Shown in pieces: positions 11,901 through 23,500 of a DNA stretch of 64,000 nucleotides. This DNA comes from Lathyrus oleraceus (Eukaryota > Streptophyta > Magnoliopsida > Fabales > Fabaceae). The stretch covers positions 348,878,409-348,942,408 of the forward strand of contig NC_066581.1 of assembly GCF_024323335.1 (NCBI RefSeq), in the 5' to 3' direction. Every line of letters begins with the position of its first letter. The stretch's first letter is position 1. The notes beneath the pieces were generated by a model, which saw only the letters and a program-made list of their open reading frames with translations, did no database searches and was not told the origin of the DNA. The translations under genes were made by a program, and so were the position numbers.

Positions 11901-13758
11901 TTAACATTGATTAGGAAGACTTAATCTTCCTTGATTCAAATCTAATTCATCTTAATCAATTGATCAAGTGAATGGCTTTGCATTAAGGATAGGTTGTTTT
12001 CTAAATCATGCAAAAGGCTTAAACCAATACAAGATCAATTCTCTTTTCCTTTTTTTGGCATGGCAAGTTGTTGGAACTTGGTTCACTAATCAAGACTTCT
12101 AATTTGCGTTGTTGCCTACATTATTATTGACCGGCCTCAGATAGTTGTGACTTCTACATAAGTCCAATTACGATTGCTTAACATAACGCTAAATTTGCCT
12201 TATGGCACACTAATTACTAACACTAACCATTAACCATTAACATTTACTTTTTGCACTTTACTTTTATGCAATTTACTATTCTTGCACATATTATCCATTT
12301 GCTTTTCCCTTCGCTCACTTGAGCACATGTTTATGTTAATGCCATTTGCCTTTTGCTCACTTGAGCACATAATTGTGTATATACTGTTGTGCTTGTGTTT
12401 TGTTTTGATTATTGTGGGCCAAATGCAAAGAAGTGGACTTAGATCTTAGGATTTTTCCCTATGCAAAGAATGGAGAAATGGACTTAGTTTCTAGGACATT
12501 CCCTATGCAAAATTGGAGCAAAAGGATCTTAATGATGAATATGGGCCAAGCCTTTAAACTCACTCTTGTCCATTCTTGATTTGTTTCATAAAACTCTTTG
12601 ATGTGTGTGTTCTTGTGCTAGGGGTTCCCACTTGAGCTTAATTAAAGAACCATTACCATGAGCTCCCAGGAGAGAGAGATCCAAGATGCATTGAGAAGTT
12701 TTCTTCCAAGTTCACCTTGATTGATGATTGCTTGAGTTTATGCTTTGTATGTTTGCTTATTCCAAAGGATGGGAGCTACTTGGATCATCAATATGATCTC
12801 AAGAGAGGAACTCCATTGTGGTTTTGTTTCTTTATCCCTTACCTTTTTGCTTTACTTAGGACTTAGCCCTTCTTCTTCTTCCCTCCACTCTAACCTAAGC
12901 CAAGACTTTTGTGCAAACACTTAACATTTGTTTTCAAACATTAGAAACCTAAGCCTTATGCTTTTGATTTTCAAACTCTCTTTTCATAACACTTATCTTG
13001 AATTGAATCTTTAAGTCAACTTTGAACATTTTGTATACACTTCTAATTGGTAAATATAACCCATTAAAATGTGTTTTTTTTGTTTCAATGGCCACTTCTT
13101 TAATCAAATTTTTTTCATAACCTTTAGTTATTAGGTTTGAGTTATCTTTGTGGTAGATGTAATACTCACCTATATCCTTAGTGATGGACAATGAGTCTTC
13201 CATGCTTATTATAGGGTTAACCCCTCACTAGCATGTTGAAGCTATCCTCACGTGGTGGATTTGTGGTTTTAGGTTGAGTTTTCTCCCTTTGATAACAAAA
13301 GACCTTAAGGCTTTTGGACCAATCAATTCACCAACTTGTTTTTGAGATTTTTACCCCGAACTACGAGGTTTTGATCCTAATCTTTTTTAAGATGGTACGT
13401 AGGTAATGGGTTTATCCATCCAAACACAAAATATAAATAAACTTGTATATTCTTTTCTCATCTCTTCAATCATGTTTGCACAAACAAATTTTCACAAAAC
13501 CACAACCTTACAACAAATGTGAAAAGGGCTCCCTAGGAGTACCTAGGATGTTTTGGGTGCCTAACACCTTCCCATTACATAACCAACCCCCTTACCCAGA
13601 TCTTTGTTTCTCTTTTACTAGTTTTTGTTAAAACTTTTAGGTTTTTGTTCTCTTTCTAACCATTCCTTTGGATAAATAGAAGTGCGAAGGCGACTCGACT
13701 TGTATGATTTACCTTGGATTTAGTCAATATCTCTAATGGTAACGAATACCCCGCTATA
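8972..13758 (+). repeat. Solo LTR of an Ogre-like element (4787 bp)
   Basis: Starts TGTAAGACCCCAATTTTTTC and ends CCCCGCTATA (ancestral end probably CTACA). It is homologous along its length to the reverse complement of the LTR at 29179-34212: the start (TAAGACCCC, 'ccctcatggcatcat'), 'gatcaccaagcatg' and the end block 'ctccctaggagtacctagg...cctaacacctt'. No primer site or internal region follows. On both sides the sequence returns to minus-strand Ogre-2 ORF1, in the same frame once the LTR and one 5-bp copy are discounted. The many small open frames inside are chance. Confidence 0.88.
10488..10495 (+). promoter_or_regulatory. TATA box of solo LTR
   Basis: TATAAATA within CTTGCTATAAATACACTTGC. 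The equivalent motif in the Ogre-2 LTR is at 18351-18359. Confidence 0.5.
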
Positions 13759-13763
13759 GAAGA
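13759..13763. repeat. Target-site duplication, right copy (solo LTR)
   Basis: GAAGA immediately after the LTR end, against GGAGA on the left. Confidence 0.65.
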
Positions 13764-14905
13764 GTTGATGGCTCATTCACAACCAAAGACATAGGTCTTT
13801 CACAAGCATATGACATCTTCAACTCCATAGCTCCCTTCTTCACCCAAGTAGTGTAAGCTTCCAAAGCTACACAGTTGCACGGTCCAAACTCGGATCTTCC
13901 TTTTCTATGCACCTTATACCAAGCATATATCATCTTCTGCTTCAAATGTGAGGAATCTTTACCCTCTTGATAGAAAAAACCTTATAATTGAGTGTTATTA
14001 GGTTTATCTCTCAAGGGGAACCCAAGTTGACGACGAGCCAAAGAAGGGTTGTAGTTGATTCCTCCTTGTGTACCAATGAGAGGTACATTATAGAATTCAG
14101 CACAACTATTGATAATATCCATGCTACTTAATGTAGAATCATACCAAACAATATCATCCTTAGTGAGAGACATAAGTCTCTTAGACCACCATACACATTG
14201 CTTGTTCTCTAAGAAAGCTGGCGTTTGAGGCAAGTGCGAAATAAACCACTTGTACAGAAGAGGAACACAACACACAATAGTCCCACCACCTTTAAAATTC
14301 CTCAAATGCAAAGAGAAATACATGTCACACAACAAAGTAGGAACAAGATTCCTAATCAAGAAAAATCTGATGGAGTTAATATCGACAAAACCGTCCATGT
14401 TAGGGAACAAGGCTAAACCATAGATGAGCAACACAAAGATGGCTTCAAAAGTGTCCATACTACCGGCTTGAGCAAAGACATTATCTTTTCCAATGAGGAA
14501 CTCAGAAGTCAACCCAAAAACAACTCCTTTCTTCACCCAATGAGCCTCGATCTCAGATTTCTTCAGATGAAGAGCTTCAGCTATGATATGAGATATTGGA
14601 ATCTCCTCCAATCCACTAAATGGTACCTTGTCAGAAACGGGTATTCCCAAGAGATGGGCATATTCCTCTAACTTAGGCACAAGCTGATAATCGGGAAAAG
14701 TGAAACACCGATTAAGAGGGTCATAGAATTGAACCAAGACACTCAAGAGTCCTTCAACCACATTAGCAGATAACACGGACAAAAGCTTCCTATGTCGTTG
14801 CTTGAAGTCCAACGGATCTAATGCAAAGGATTACCACTTCCTTAGCTCTTTCAAATTAGGACATCTGAAACTGTACTTCTTAGTGTTCCTTCATCCACAA
14901 TCCAT
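13759..14905 (-). pseudogene. Ogre-2 ORF1, N-terminal DUF7745/plant-mobile-domain-like part
   Basis: Frame from ATG at 14905, by homology with the Ogre-3 start, to the solo LTR. It carries the shared ORF1 signatures: FYDPLNRCFTFPDYQLVPKL, LALFPNMDGFVDINSIR, CCVPLLYKWFISHLPQT, GGINYNPSLARRQLGFPL. Stops: TGA 14891-14893, TAA 14831-14833, TAA 13982-13984; the last replaces a position that is Glu in Ogre-3. The domain's function is unknown; it is followed by the coiled-coil part now displaced to 8664-8966. Confidence 0.85.
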
Positions 14906-15758
14906 GGTCTGAAAATATTTGCAAATAAGACCTTAGTTCCTTGAAATTTTTTTTTTGTGATGAATGTTATGATATGCATGTATGCATGAACGCAACAATC
15001 ATAAACAAGGGATCACACACAAGGCAAACACCAACAAAGGTCAAGGGATGAATCAAGTCATCATCAAGATTAATCATCCATTTTGGTGGATTATGGTTTT
15101 CACCTTATCAACACCCAAGTTCCATTTATATTGACAAGACATGATCGGATCAACCAAGAATCAAAGGGTTTGTTGTGAATCACGAGCATGAAGTTGGGTT
15201 AAGAACTATCCCAAAGGAGTGTACTAAGGATAAAACCTATAGATCATGTTCTGAAAAGTTCCCATAGTCTAAATCCCAGCTTTCTAATATTACAGGTTAG
15301 GATGACTGAATCATCAATCCATAATATTCTCAAGAGAAACTCGTCTGAGTGTACTATCATGTAACAACTGTTATCAGGTCTACACCTGAACAGTCTCCGC
15401 ACTACGTCCTAAATAGACCAAGTTAGGTTAAATGTTCTACGGTCCTCAGCTTCTCAGACCCCAAATCAGAGAAAGTAATGCCTAACCACAAATAACTTGT
15501 GTGACATTAGTAACTCCAAAAGGGTCTCCACAGAGTAGATGGATTTCAAGACAACTTGTTAAGGACTACTCCACACAAGTCGAACATGACTATACCATCC
15601 TCATATCTTAATTGCACTCAAGTTCGGGTTAGAACGTATCTCACCACTCAGAGATCACCAAGCATAACAAACAAATTATATCACACAAACAAGTATACAA
15701 ACATCAAATATACAAATATATACACATAAGAAAGTAGGCTAAACCCACTGAGGACTAC
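14906..15758 (-). other. Ogre-2 5' untranslated leader
   Basis: Non-coding. Shares blocks with the Ogre-3 leader: 'atcatccattttggtggattatggttt', 'cctaaccacaaataacttgtgtgacatta'. No gene or RNA recognised. Confidence 0.65.
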
Positions 15759-15776
15759 TCCCCAACAGAGTCGCCA
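15759..15776 (-). other. Primer-binding site of Ogre-2
   Basis: Minus strand TGGCGACTCTGTTGGGGA, one base different from the Ogre-1 and Ogre-3 site (C to T). Confidence 0.88.
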
Positions 15777-18350
15777 CTTAATTTCTGTAGCGGTAAATTC
15801 ATGACCATCAAGCTATGGATAAGCTTAATGTCAATAAAACCAGAGTCTCCGCCATGCTTTTATTATTTCCAAAGGAAAAGGGAAAAGTATGAACAAAACC
15901 CAAAGATAAGAAGTTTTCAAATCAAAACTAATAAAATTCCAAAGATTACAGGTAAGGGGGTTTGTTACACAGAGGGAAGGTGTTAGCACCCAAAGTGTCC
16001 TAGGTACTCCTAGGGAGCCCTTTTTTATGTGTGTATGTGTTTTTGGTACAAAAGATGTTTGAGAAAAATAGAGTGTGGGGATGGGAAAAGAGTTCATTGA
16101 TTATATTTTTGTGTTTGACAAGACCTTCGAACTTGTGCCTATGTACCAACATGAAAATGAGGGATCAAAAACCTCGTAATTCATGGTAATAATTTCAAAA
16201 TGAGTGGATTGTTTTTAATCAAAAAATTAAGTGAAAAGAGGCACAAAGGGCCCAAAAGTTTGAATGAGTGTTAGTTCCTTTTGTCTTTTGAAGTTTTAAG
16301 TTAATATGATTAGATTTATTTACAAGTTTGGTTTAAGAAAAAGGTTTGAAAGTTCATTGGCATACGGCCAAAGTTTCTAATCATTTAAACAAATTCTAAG
16401 TTTGAAAACACAAGCAAAGAAATTTTTTGAAAAGGGGGAGAGATTTTGAAATTTAAGAAGTGGAAGAAGATGAAGAGACTAATCCTAAGCATAGAATTAA
16501 AAGTTAAGATTTGAAAAAATCTAACCAATGGGATGTAATCCAAAAGACAAGAATGTCATATAGAAAACCCAATTTCCCTTTTGACTTTAGACCAAGCAAT
16601 AATCAACAAGCAACTAGCAATATCGTACATCATGAAGATCAAGGCATCAAATAAATATAGCCACATCCAAGCAAGAAAATCCTATAGCTAGAAGTCTTCT
16701 TTACCTTCTCATGTATCAGATGAAACACTTCTTTGTCAACTCAGAATAGAGCATTAGGCCCAAGATTAAAATAACAGTTTGCATAAAGATAGTGTAGCAG
16801 ATAAGTTCAAATAAATCCCAAGACTTACATCAGATGAAGGCTCAATTCTCAATAACTTAGCCTCAAAATGTTGGCATTGGTCAAGTCCTTTTTTCACAGG
16901 GAATGTTGCCTAATCCTGAGTCCAAAAGTCCAGATCAAGATCAACAGTCCACCAAACATTTTTTAGGGTTTTTGTTATTTATTGGGTATTTTAAGGTTCT
17001 AAGACCACAAACACAATCAAAATACACAAACACAATATATACAATCACAATATATGGCTCAAATGAGCAAAGTGAAAATGGCATAAACATAAACAAGTTA
17101 AATGAAATATAAATAGAAATTAATGATAAATGACTAGAAATTAAATTGAATAAAGTAAATGACTTGAAATTAAAGCAATATTAATAAGAGTTAGTCAAAT
17201 GTTAGTCAAACTTAATTGAATCTTAGTAATATTTTGCTTTTTAATTGATTAAGTCATTCTTTAGAGAACACTCAACCATCTATTCACAAGCATGAATCCT
17301 TGAACCAAGACATCTTCCATACGAAGGAAAAAATGCCAAGTTTCCACATAATACCATGAAATATGGGAGACTTACAATCTCACTTACTAGAATGATATGC
17401 CTTTTAGGGTCAAACTTAGCTCTATGTTAAGCAATTGTAATTGGACTTATGTAGAAGTCATAACTATCTGAGGTTGGGCAATAAAAATTTAGGTGTTAAT
17501 GCATGTTAGAGATTTGGTATAATGAACCAAACTCCTTAAATATACCACAAACTAAAAGAAAAGATCAAAAGGGATGAACCTATCTCATCCATGCTTGTAT
17601 TGGTTCATCTGAGACAATGTCATTGATGAACCAATTAGCCTTAGGATAGTTGATATTTCATTGGTCAATGAACGAAATGAGAAAGAGTAGGGATGGAGAT
17701 GAAGGGGGAGGGGAAGTGAAAGAAACACAAGATTAGAACACTGGACCAAGATCAAATGGTTGGAACCTTGCCAACACACCACCGGAGCCCTAGCTCCGGT
17801 CATCTTCTCCGGTGAGGACCACCATACTGGTCCAACTTAAACTTCACGAAAAATGAAAAACAAGGACACTATTTTGAAGAGAAAATGCCCAGGATCACAA
17901 ATCTGGCCTCAATTTTCTCCAATTCCAAGTATATAAAAAGATACAAGGATTTGAATTTAGAGGATCATGAACTGAGTTGCTTTGGTTTAACCTCAAAGCA
18001 ACTCAATCTTCTGGCCTACATTGGTAGGACTTCAGCCAACCAAAAAACACAAAGTATAGTGAAGAATTGAGAGAGAATCGAAGAGATGAAGTTTTTGAAA
18101 TTTAACCTTCGAGTAACTTCAATTCAGCTTAATCTTTATCTGGATTTTCTTGATTCTTCCTCATCTTTCTTGCAGTGATCAATTGAGATGAAAAAAGAAA
18201 TGAATTCTTGGAGTTTGAACTTCAAAACAGAAGGTGAAATTCAAACTCAATTTTAATGAAATCCTCAAGAAATTCTATGAGGTGATGGGTCTGAGTTATC
18301 TTGGCAAAGCTTGGGCAAGGTGTTGGTGCATTTCTGAGCTCAAGGCTCTT

Positions 18351-18359
18351 GTATTTATA
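18351..18359 (-). promoter_or_regulatory. TATA box of Ogre-2 LTR
   Basis: Minus strand TATAAATAC within GCCTATAAATACAAGAGCC, aligning with the solo-LTR TATA box. Confidence 0.5.
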
Positions 18360-18522
18360 GGCTCTTCAAATGCTCTCCAAAAATCGTAAAGAACTCATGC
18401 ATGCTTGCATGGCGTGTATAAAGCCCAAACAATGATGTCAAAGGGTCCAAAATCATGCACATGTGATGCTGAAAGCAATTCATGAAGCCATGTAATGTGG
18501 AATGGAAATAGGTCATGAAAAT

Positions 18523-18688
18523 CTTCCAAATGGGGCCATGCATTGCATCCATGCACAAGTCCTTCAATTTTGACCCAAATGAGATGATCTTGGACTTTTT
18601 GGAAAGTTGAGATCAATGGTAAAAACTTTCATGTTGAACACTTTTCCAAATGGGGCCATGCATTGCATCCATGCACAAGTCCTTCAAT
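18523..18688 (-). repeat. Direct repeat at the truncated LTR edge
   Basis: About 46 bases containing 'ccaaatggggccatgcattg' and 'catccatgcacaagtccttc' occur at 18526-18569 and again at 18645-18688, period about 119. The second copy ends exactly at the breakpoint with Ogre-3. Confidence 0.8.
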
Positions 18689-19027
18689 CATACAACATAA
18701 GATATTCAGAAGCTCTCTGTCTGACCCAAGAAGTATATGGCTCCAAAGCAATGCAGTTCTTCGGACCCAATTCATTTCTACCCTTCTTGTGAACCTTGCG
18801 CCAAGCGCGGACCATCCTGACTTTCAGGCCTTGGGGATCTTTACTCTCCTGAAAGAATACACCTTCTAACAGAATGTTATGAGGTTTATCCTTTAGGGGG
18901 AACCCAAGCTGACGACGTGATAAGATAGGATTGTAGCTGATCCCACCACATGTACCAAGAAGAGGCACATTAGGGAATTCACCATAATAATCAATGATCT
19001 GAACTGTATCATACACACGATCATACC
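18689..19027 (-). pseudogene. Ogre-3 ORF1, middle fragment downstream of the copia insertion
   Basis: Continues the ORF1 frame interrupted at 27389: VYDTVQIIDYYGEFPNVPLL, then GGISYNPILSRRQLGFPL and RNELGPKNCIALEPYTSW, matching the same stretch of Ogre-2. It ends at the 18688/18689 breakpoint, after which an unrelated stop follows. The coiled-coil tail and all of Ogre-3 gag and pol are absent. Confidence 0.88.
19023..19027. repeat. Target-site duplication ATACC, left copy (copia)
   Basis: ATACC flanks the copia LTR start at 19028; an exact second copy is at 27389-27393. Both belong to the TGGTAT/GGTATGATC region of ORF1. Confidence 0.92.
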
Positions 19028-20499
19028 TGTAGGTGCTTAATTGGCTGCATTATATGGTAAAACACTAGCTGGTTACTAATGTCTTGACTGATGTCATGAC
19101 ATGGTATGTATAGGTGACTACATTGTAGGTTAGAATATCTAACTGTACTCTGATGTCTTGACTGATGTCATGACACACTTGAGTAGTTACTGCAGGATTA
19201 GCTAACACAGGATTTATTGAATGTCAAACTGGATGTTGTGACATTCATACCTGTCAACAGATACTAAGGAATAGAACAGCTGGTGTTCTGTTAGAACTTA
19301 GTATTTATTTCCAGTCTGGTTATCAAGGAAAGACCAGACCTGGCATAAGGCCTACTGACTGAATGTCAAACTGGATGTTATGACATTCATCATTGACAGC
19401 AGCTACTGAACATTAGACAGAGTGGTGTTCTGCTATACTTCAGCATGTAACTTAGTTTGTTCTTCAAGAGAATAACAGAACTAACTTAAGGCCAAATGTG
19501 TAAATGTTAAGTTGGACACTTTAACATTTATTAATGTAAGCTGTTACTGTAGTATGGTCATTTTGATCATGTACAGGTCAGCACAATTGTACAGTCTGTT
19601 TTCTGGAAAAACAGACTCAGCATATGGACCTTGATGTCAAGCTGAATGTCGTGACATTCATTCCTGACAGCATATGCTATATTGTAGGTTGTTCAGTTTT
19701 CTGTTTCAGCTTTTCTTGGGCTATTCTTCAGGAAGTCAACAGCTTAGAGAAAAACTAGGAAACCAACAACCAAGTTACAGTTAATGAACCTAACAAATAG
19801 CCTATTTGTTAGTAACCTAAATGTTGAATTTATAGGAACTCGTGTGACCTTAAATTCAGGAGAATACAGGTGCAAAAGCCCAAGTACTGCAATATAAAAA
19901 GGAAGGCGTTCCTTCATTCAGTTTCGGGGATTTTGAAGCGTGAAGATTAAGTGTGTCCATCATACTTCACTGTTGTATCTTTGTGAGTCTTGTATTAGAC
20001 ATATCTTGTAAGCCAAGCCATTATCACGTTGATGATTGTTTTGGTATAGGGTGTTCATTGAGTTGTAAGTGTTGTGTCACTCAAAGCTTTTAAGCGTGAG
20101 TGCTGTGTATCTTGATCAAAGCTGTGAAGCACAATCAAGAGTTGTTTGAAGTGTGACTTTAACTTGTCTTTAATATTGTTTAAAGATAGTAATCACTGAG
20201 GTGATTGAGGGGGAGTGAGTAGGAACTCTGATCTTAGTGTAAGATTGAAATTGCATTGGGTAGGGATTAAGTGATAAGTTGTAAACGGGTGAGTTTAGCT
20301 TTGAATTGATACTACTAATAGTGGATTTCCTCCCTGGCTTGGTAGCCCCCAGATGTAGGTCATGTTGGACTGAACTGGGTAAACAATTACTTGTGTTATT
20401 TACTGCACTTACTTTTAAGTTCTGCATAATTCCTGTCTGTGCAGAATTGGATGTCATAACAACCCGTGTGACATCCAAAGTCTGATAACTAGAATTTCA
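19028..20499 (+). repeat. 5' LTR of Copia-1 (1472 bp)
   Basis: Begins TGTAGGTGCTTAATTGGCTG and ends CTAGAATTTCA. Contains a repeated inverted motif (19218-19247, 19360-19389, 19632-19660) with arms TGAATGTCA/TGACATTCA. A TATA-like 'caatataaaaagg' lies near 19890-19902. Confidence 0.95.
19890..19902 (+). promoter_or_regulatory. Probable TATA box of Copia-1 LTR
   Basis: CAATATAAAAAGG, the only good plant TATA match in this part of the LTR; repeated in the 3' LTR near 26779. Position about 600 bases before the LTR end is plausible for a long U5/R, but no transcript data are visible. Confidence 0.45.
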
Positions 20500-20501
20500 A
20501 T

Positions 20502-20513
20502 TGGTATCAGAGC
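20502..20513 (+). other. Primer-binding site of Copia-1
   Basis: TGGTATCAGAGC, two bases after the LTR end: the initiator tRNA-Met-type site used by most copia elements. Confidence 0.93.
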
Positions 20514-20569
20514 AGGCACCCTGCCTGTGAATTCCTGGGTGAGATCTAGGGAAGTTACTTTCTAGTACC

Positions 20570-23500
20570 ATGGACAAGGATATAGGACACTCAAATAGAC
20601 CACCCATGTTGGATGGCTCTAATTATGATGACTGGAAGCCTCGTATGATAGCCTTCTTAAGGTCTCTAGATAGCAAAGTCTGGAGAGCTGTCAACAAAGG
20701 ATGGGAACATCCAATGAGGACAGGTGAAGATGGAGGCAGTGAGCAGATTCCTGAAGAAGAGTGGGACAAGGAGCAAGAGGCACTAGCTCTTGGAAATTCC
20801 AAGGCCTTGAATGCATTGTTCAATGGAATCAGTAAGAACATCTTCAGGCTGGTGCACTACTGTGAACTAGCTAAGGAAGTTTGGGATACCCTCAAGGTAA
20901 CTCATGAAGGTACTTCCAAGGTAAAGATGTCCAAACTTCAGATGCTGACCACCAAGTTTGAAAATCTGAGGATGAAAGAGGATGAGACTATTCATGACTT
21001 TCACATGAATATTCTTGAAATTGCAAACACCTCTGGTGGACTAGGTGAGAAAATGGCTGAAGAGAAACTTGTAAGAAAGATTCTCAGGTCCTTGCCTAAG
21101 AGATTTGCTATGAAGGTCACAGCCATAGAGGAGGCACAGGACATCTGCAATATGAAGGTGGATGAGCTCATTGGTTCTCTCCAAACCTTTGAAATGGGCT
21201 TGTGTGAGAATGCTGAAAAGAAGAACAAAAGCATAGCTTTTGTATCTAATGCTGAAGAGGAGTCAGAAGCAGGATATACTGAAGGTGATGAAAGTATATC
21301 AGAAGCCTTAGCCATGCTTGGGAGACAGTTCAACAAGTTTGTGAAGAAGATTGATCAAAGAGGGAGACCTAATGTCAAGAACATCCCGTCTGACATCAGG
21401 AAAAGATCAACTTCTGAAGAAAAGTTCAACCAAGGCAAGGGAATCCAGTGTCATGGTTGTGAAGGGTATGGACACGTCAGAGCTGAATGTCCTACCTATC
21501 TCAAGATGAAACAGAAGGGGCTAACTATCACATGGTCTGAAGGAGATTCTGAAAGTGAATCTGAAGGAGAATCTGCCAAGCATGTCACTGCACTAACCAG
21601 TGTTTGTGCATCTGATGATGACTCAAGTGCAGATGAACTGACCCTTGATGAACTTGCTGCAGCCTATAAGAAGCTGTGTACCACCAGTGCAGAAGTGCGT
21701 GCACAAGGAGAAAAGCAGAAGAAACTCATCAAGGAACTGGAAGATGAGAGACAGAAGCAACTGTCTGTCATAGAGGGTCTAAATGGTGAGATAGCCCTAC
21801 TGACTTCCAAGCTGAATCAGATGACTAAATCCATCAGAATGATGAATAAGGGAACTGACACCTTGGAAGAGATTCTAAAGGTGGGACAGCAGTCTGGAAC
21901 CAAATCTGGCCTAGGATTTGGGAAAAGATCCTCAGCTGAACACAAACGCCCAAAGGCTAAAGTTCAGAAGTTCAAGCGAAAGTCAAAGCCAATGTCTCAA
22001 CATCGAGGAACTAGGATGAATGATCATCAGAAGAGGAAATACCAGGAGTGGAGGTGTCACCACTGTGGTAGACTTGGTCATATAAAAGCCTTCTGCTACT
22101 GGATTCATGGTTTCCCTAACCAAGTCTCGCATGTCAGGCCTAAGCATAAACCATATAAGCGTTATGTTCCCATCAAGAAGCAACAATGGTATGCTAGGAT
22201 AGCACACACTGCTATAAGGGCTTCTTCCAGAGAAGACTGGTACTTTGACAGTGGATGCTCAAGACATATGACTGGTATGGAAAATCTACTGGTAGATATT
22301 CAACCTCACACTACCAGCTATGTGACCTTTGGTGATGGTGCCAAAGGAAAAATAAAAGGTGTGGGTAAGCTGGACTGCTCTGGAGTTCCAAAACTGAATA
22401 ATGTGCTGTTAGTAAGAGGACTAACTGCAAACCTCATCAGCATAAGTCAGCTGTGTGATCAAGGGTTTCATGTTCAGTTTACGAAGGAGCTATGCATTGT
22501 GACTAATGGTGACAATCAGGAAGTTATGAGAGGAACCAGGTCCAAAGATAACTGTTATCTGTGGGAACCTAAAGTCTCTAACTTTTCAACAATATGCTCC
22601 TCAACCAAGGAAGAACAGGAGGTGAAGCTATGGCATAGACGTCTTGGACATCTCCACTTACGGGGAATGAAGAAGATTATATCCAAGGAAGCAGTCAGAG
22701 GGATCCCAAAGCTGCTTATTGATGAAGGAAGAGTCTGTGGAGAATGCCAGGTGGGCAAGCAAACCAAGATGTCACATCCAAAGCTGGGACATCCCACAAC
22801 TTCCAGAGTTCTGGAACTGTTGCATATGGACTTAATGGGACCTATGCAGGTTGAAAGTCTTGGTGGAAAGAGATATGCCTACGTGGTGGTTGATGACCAT
22901 TCCAGATACACGTGGATAAGCTTCATCAGAGAGAAGTCAGATACATTTGATGTCTTCAAAGACCTGTGCATAAGACTTCAAAGGGAAAAGGCCAGTTGTG
23001 TGGTCCGGATTAGAAGTGATCATGGTACGGAGTTCAAGAATTCCAAGTTTGATGAGTTTTGCTCCTCTGAAGGAATAAGTCATGAGTTCTCCTCCCCTAT
23101 AACCCCTCAGCAGAATGGAATAGTTGAAAGAAAAAATAGAACTATTCAAGAATCTACCAGGGCAATGATTCATGCAAAGAAGCTCCCCATGCACTTTTGG
23201 GCTGAAGCAATGAATACCGCGTGCTATGTTCACAACAGAGTCACCTTGAGAAAAGGAACCTCCTCCACTCTGTATGAAATATGGAAAGGCAAAAAACCCA
23301 CCGTGAAGTACTTTCATATCTTTGGAAGTAAATGCTACATTCTCACAGATCGCGAACAGAGAAGAAAGCTGGATCCCAAAAGTGATGAGGGTATATTTCT
23401 AGGATACTCCACTAACAGCAGAGCCTACAGAGTGTTCAACTACAGGACCAATGTCCTGATGGAATCCATAAATGTTATTGTGGATGATAAAGAGGAAGGG

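Larger units (their letters stand above)
7341..18688 (-). mobile_element. Ogre-2: decayed Ogre-like element carrying two nested insertions
   Basis: In minus-strand order: 5'-truncated LTR (18688-15786), primer site (15776-15759), leader, first part of ORF1 (14905-13759), plus-strand solo LTR (13758-8972), rest of ORF1 (8966-8664), spacer, gag (8309-7341), then the Ogre-1 insertion. The truncated LTR abuts ORF1 of Ogre-3 at 18688/18689 with no LTR terminus, so the outer end was lost by deletion or recombination. Confidence 0.85.
15786..18688 (-). repeat. 5'-truncated LTR of Ogre-2 (2903 bp remain)
   Basis: Minus-strand end is CCGCTACA, nine bases from the primer site. It is homologous to the 3' part of the solo LTR and of the 29179-34212 LTR (promoter region, 'cctcagatagttatgacttctacataagtccaatta' block, 'gtgttagcaccc' block). 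The TGTAAGACCCC start is missing: at 18689 sequence switches to Ogre-3 ORF1. TATA-like TATAAATAC is at 18351-18359 on the minus strand. Confidence 0.85.

Noticed and set aside
20170..20478. 102-codon minus-strand frame found again, identical, at 27059-27367
   Set aside because: The two frames lie at the same place in the two copia LTRs. Identity reflects LTR identity, not protein conservation, and no domain is visible.
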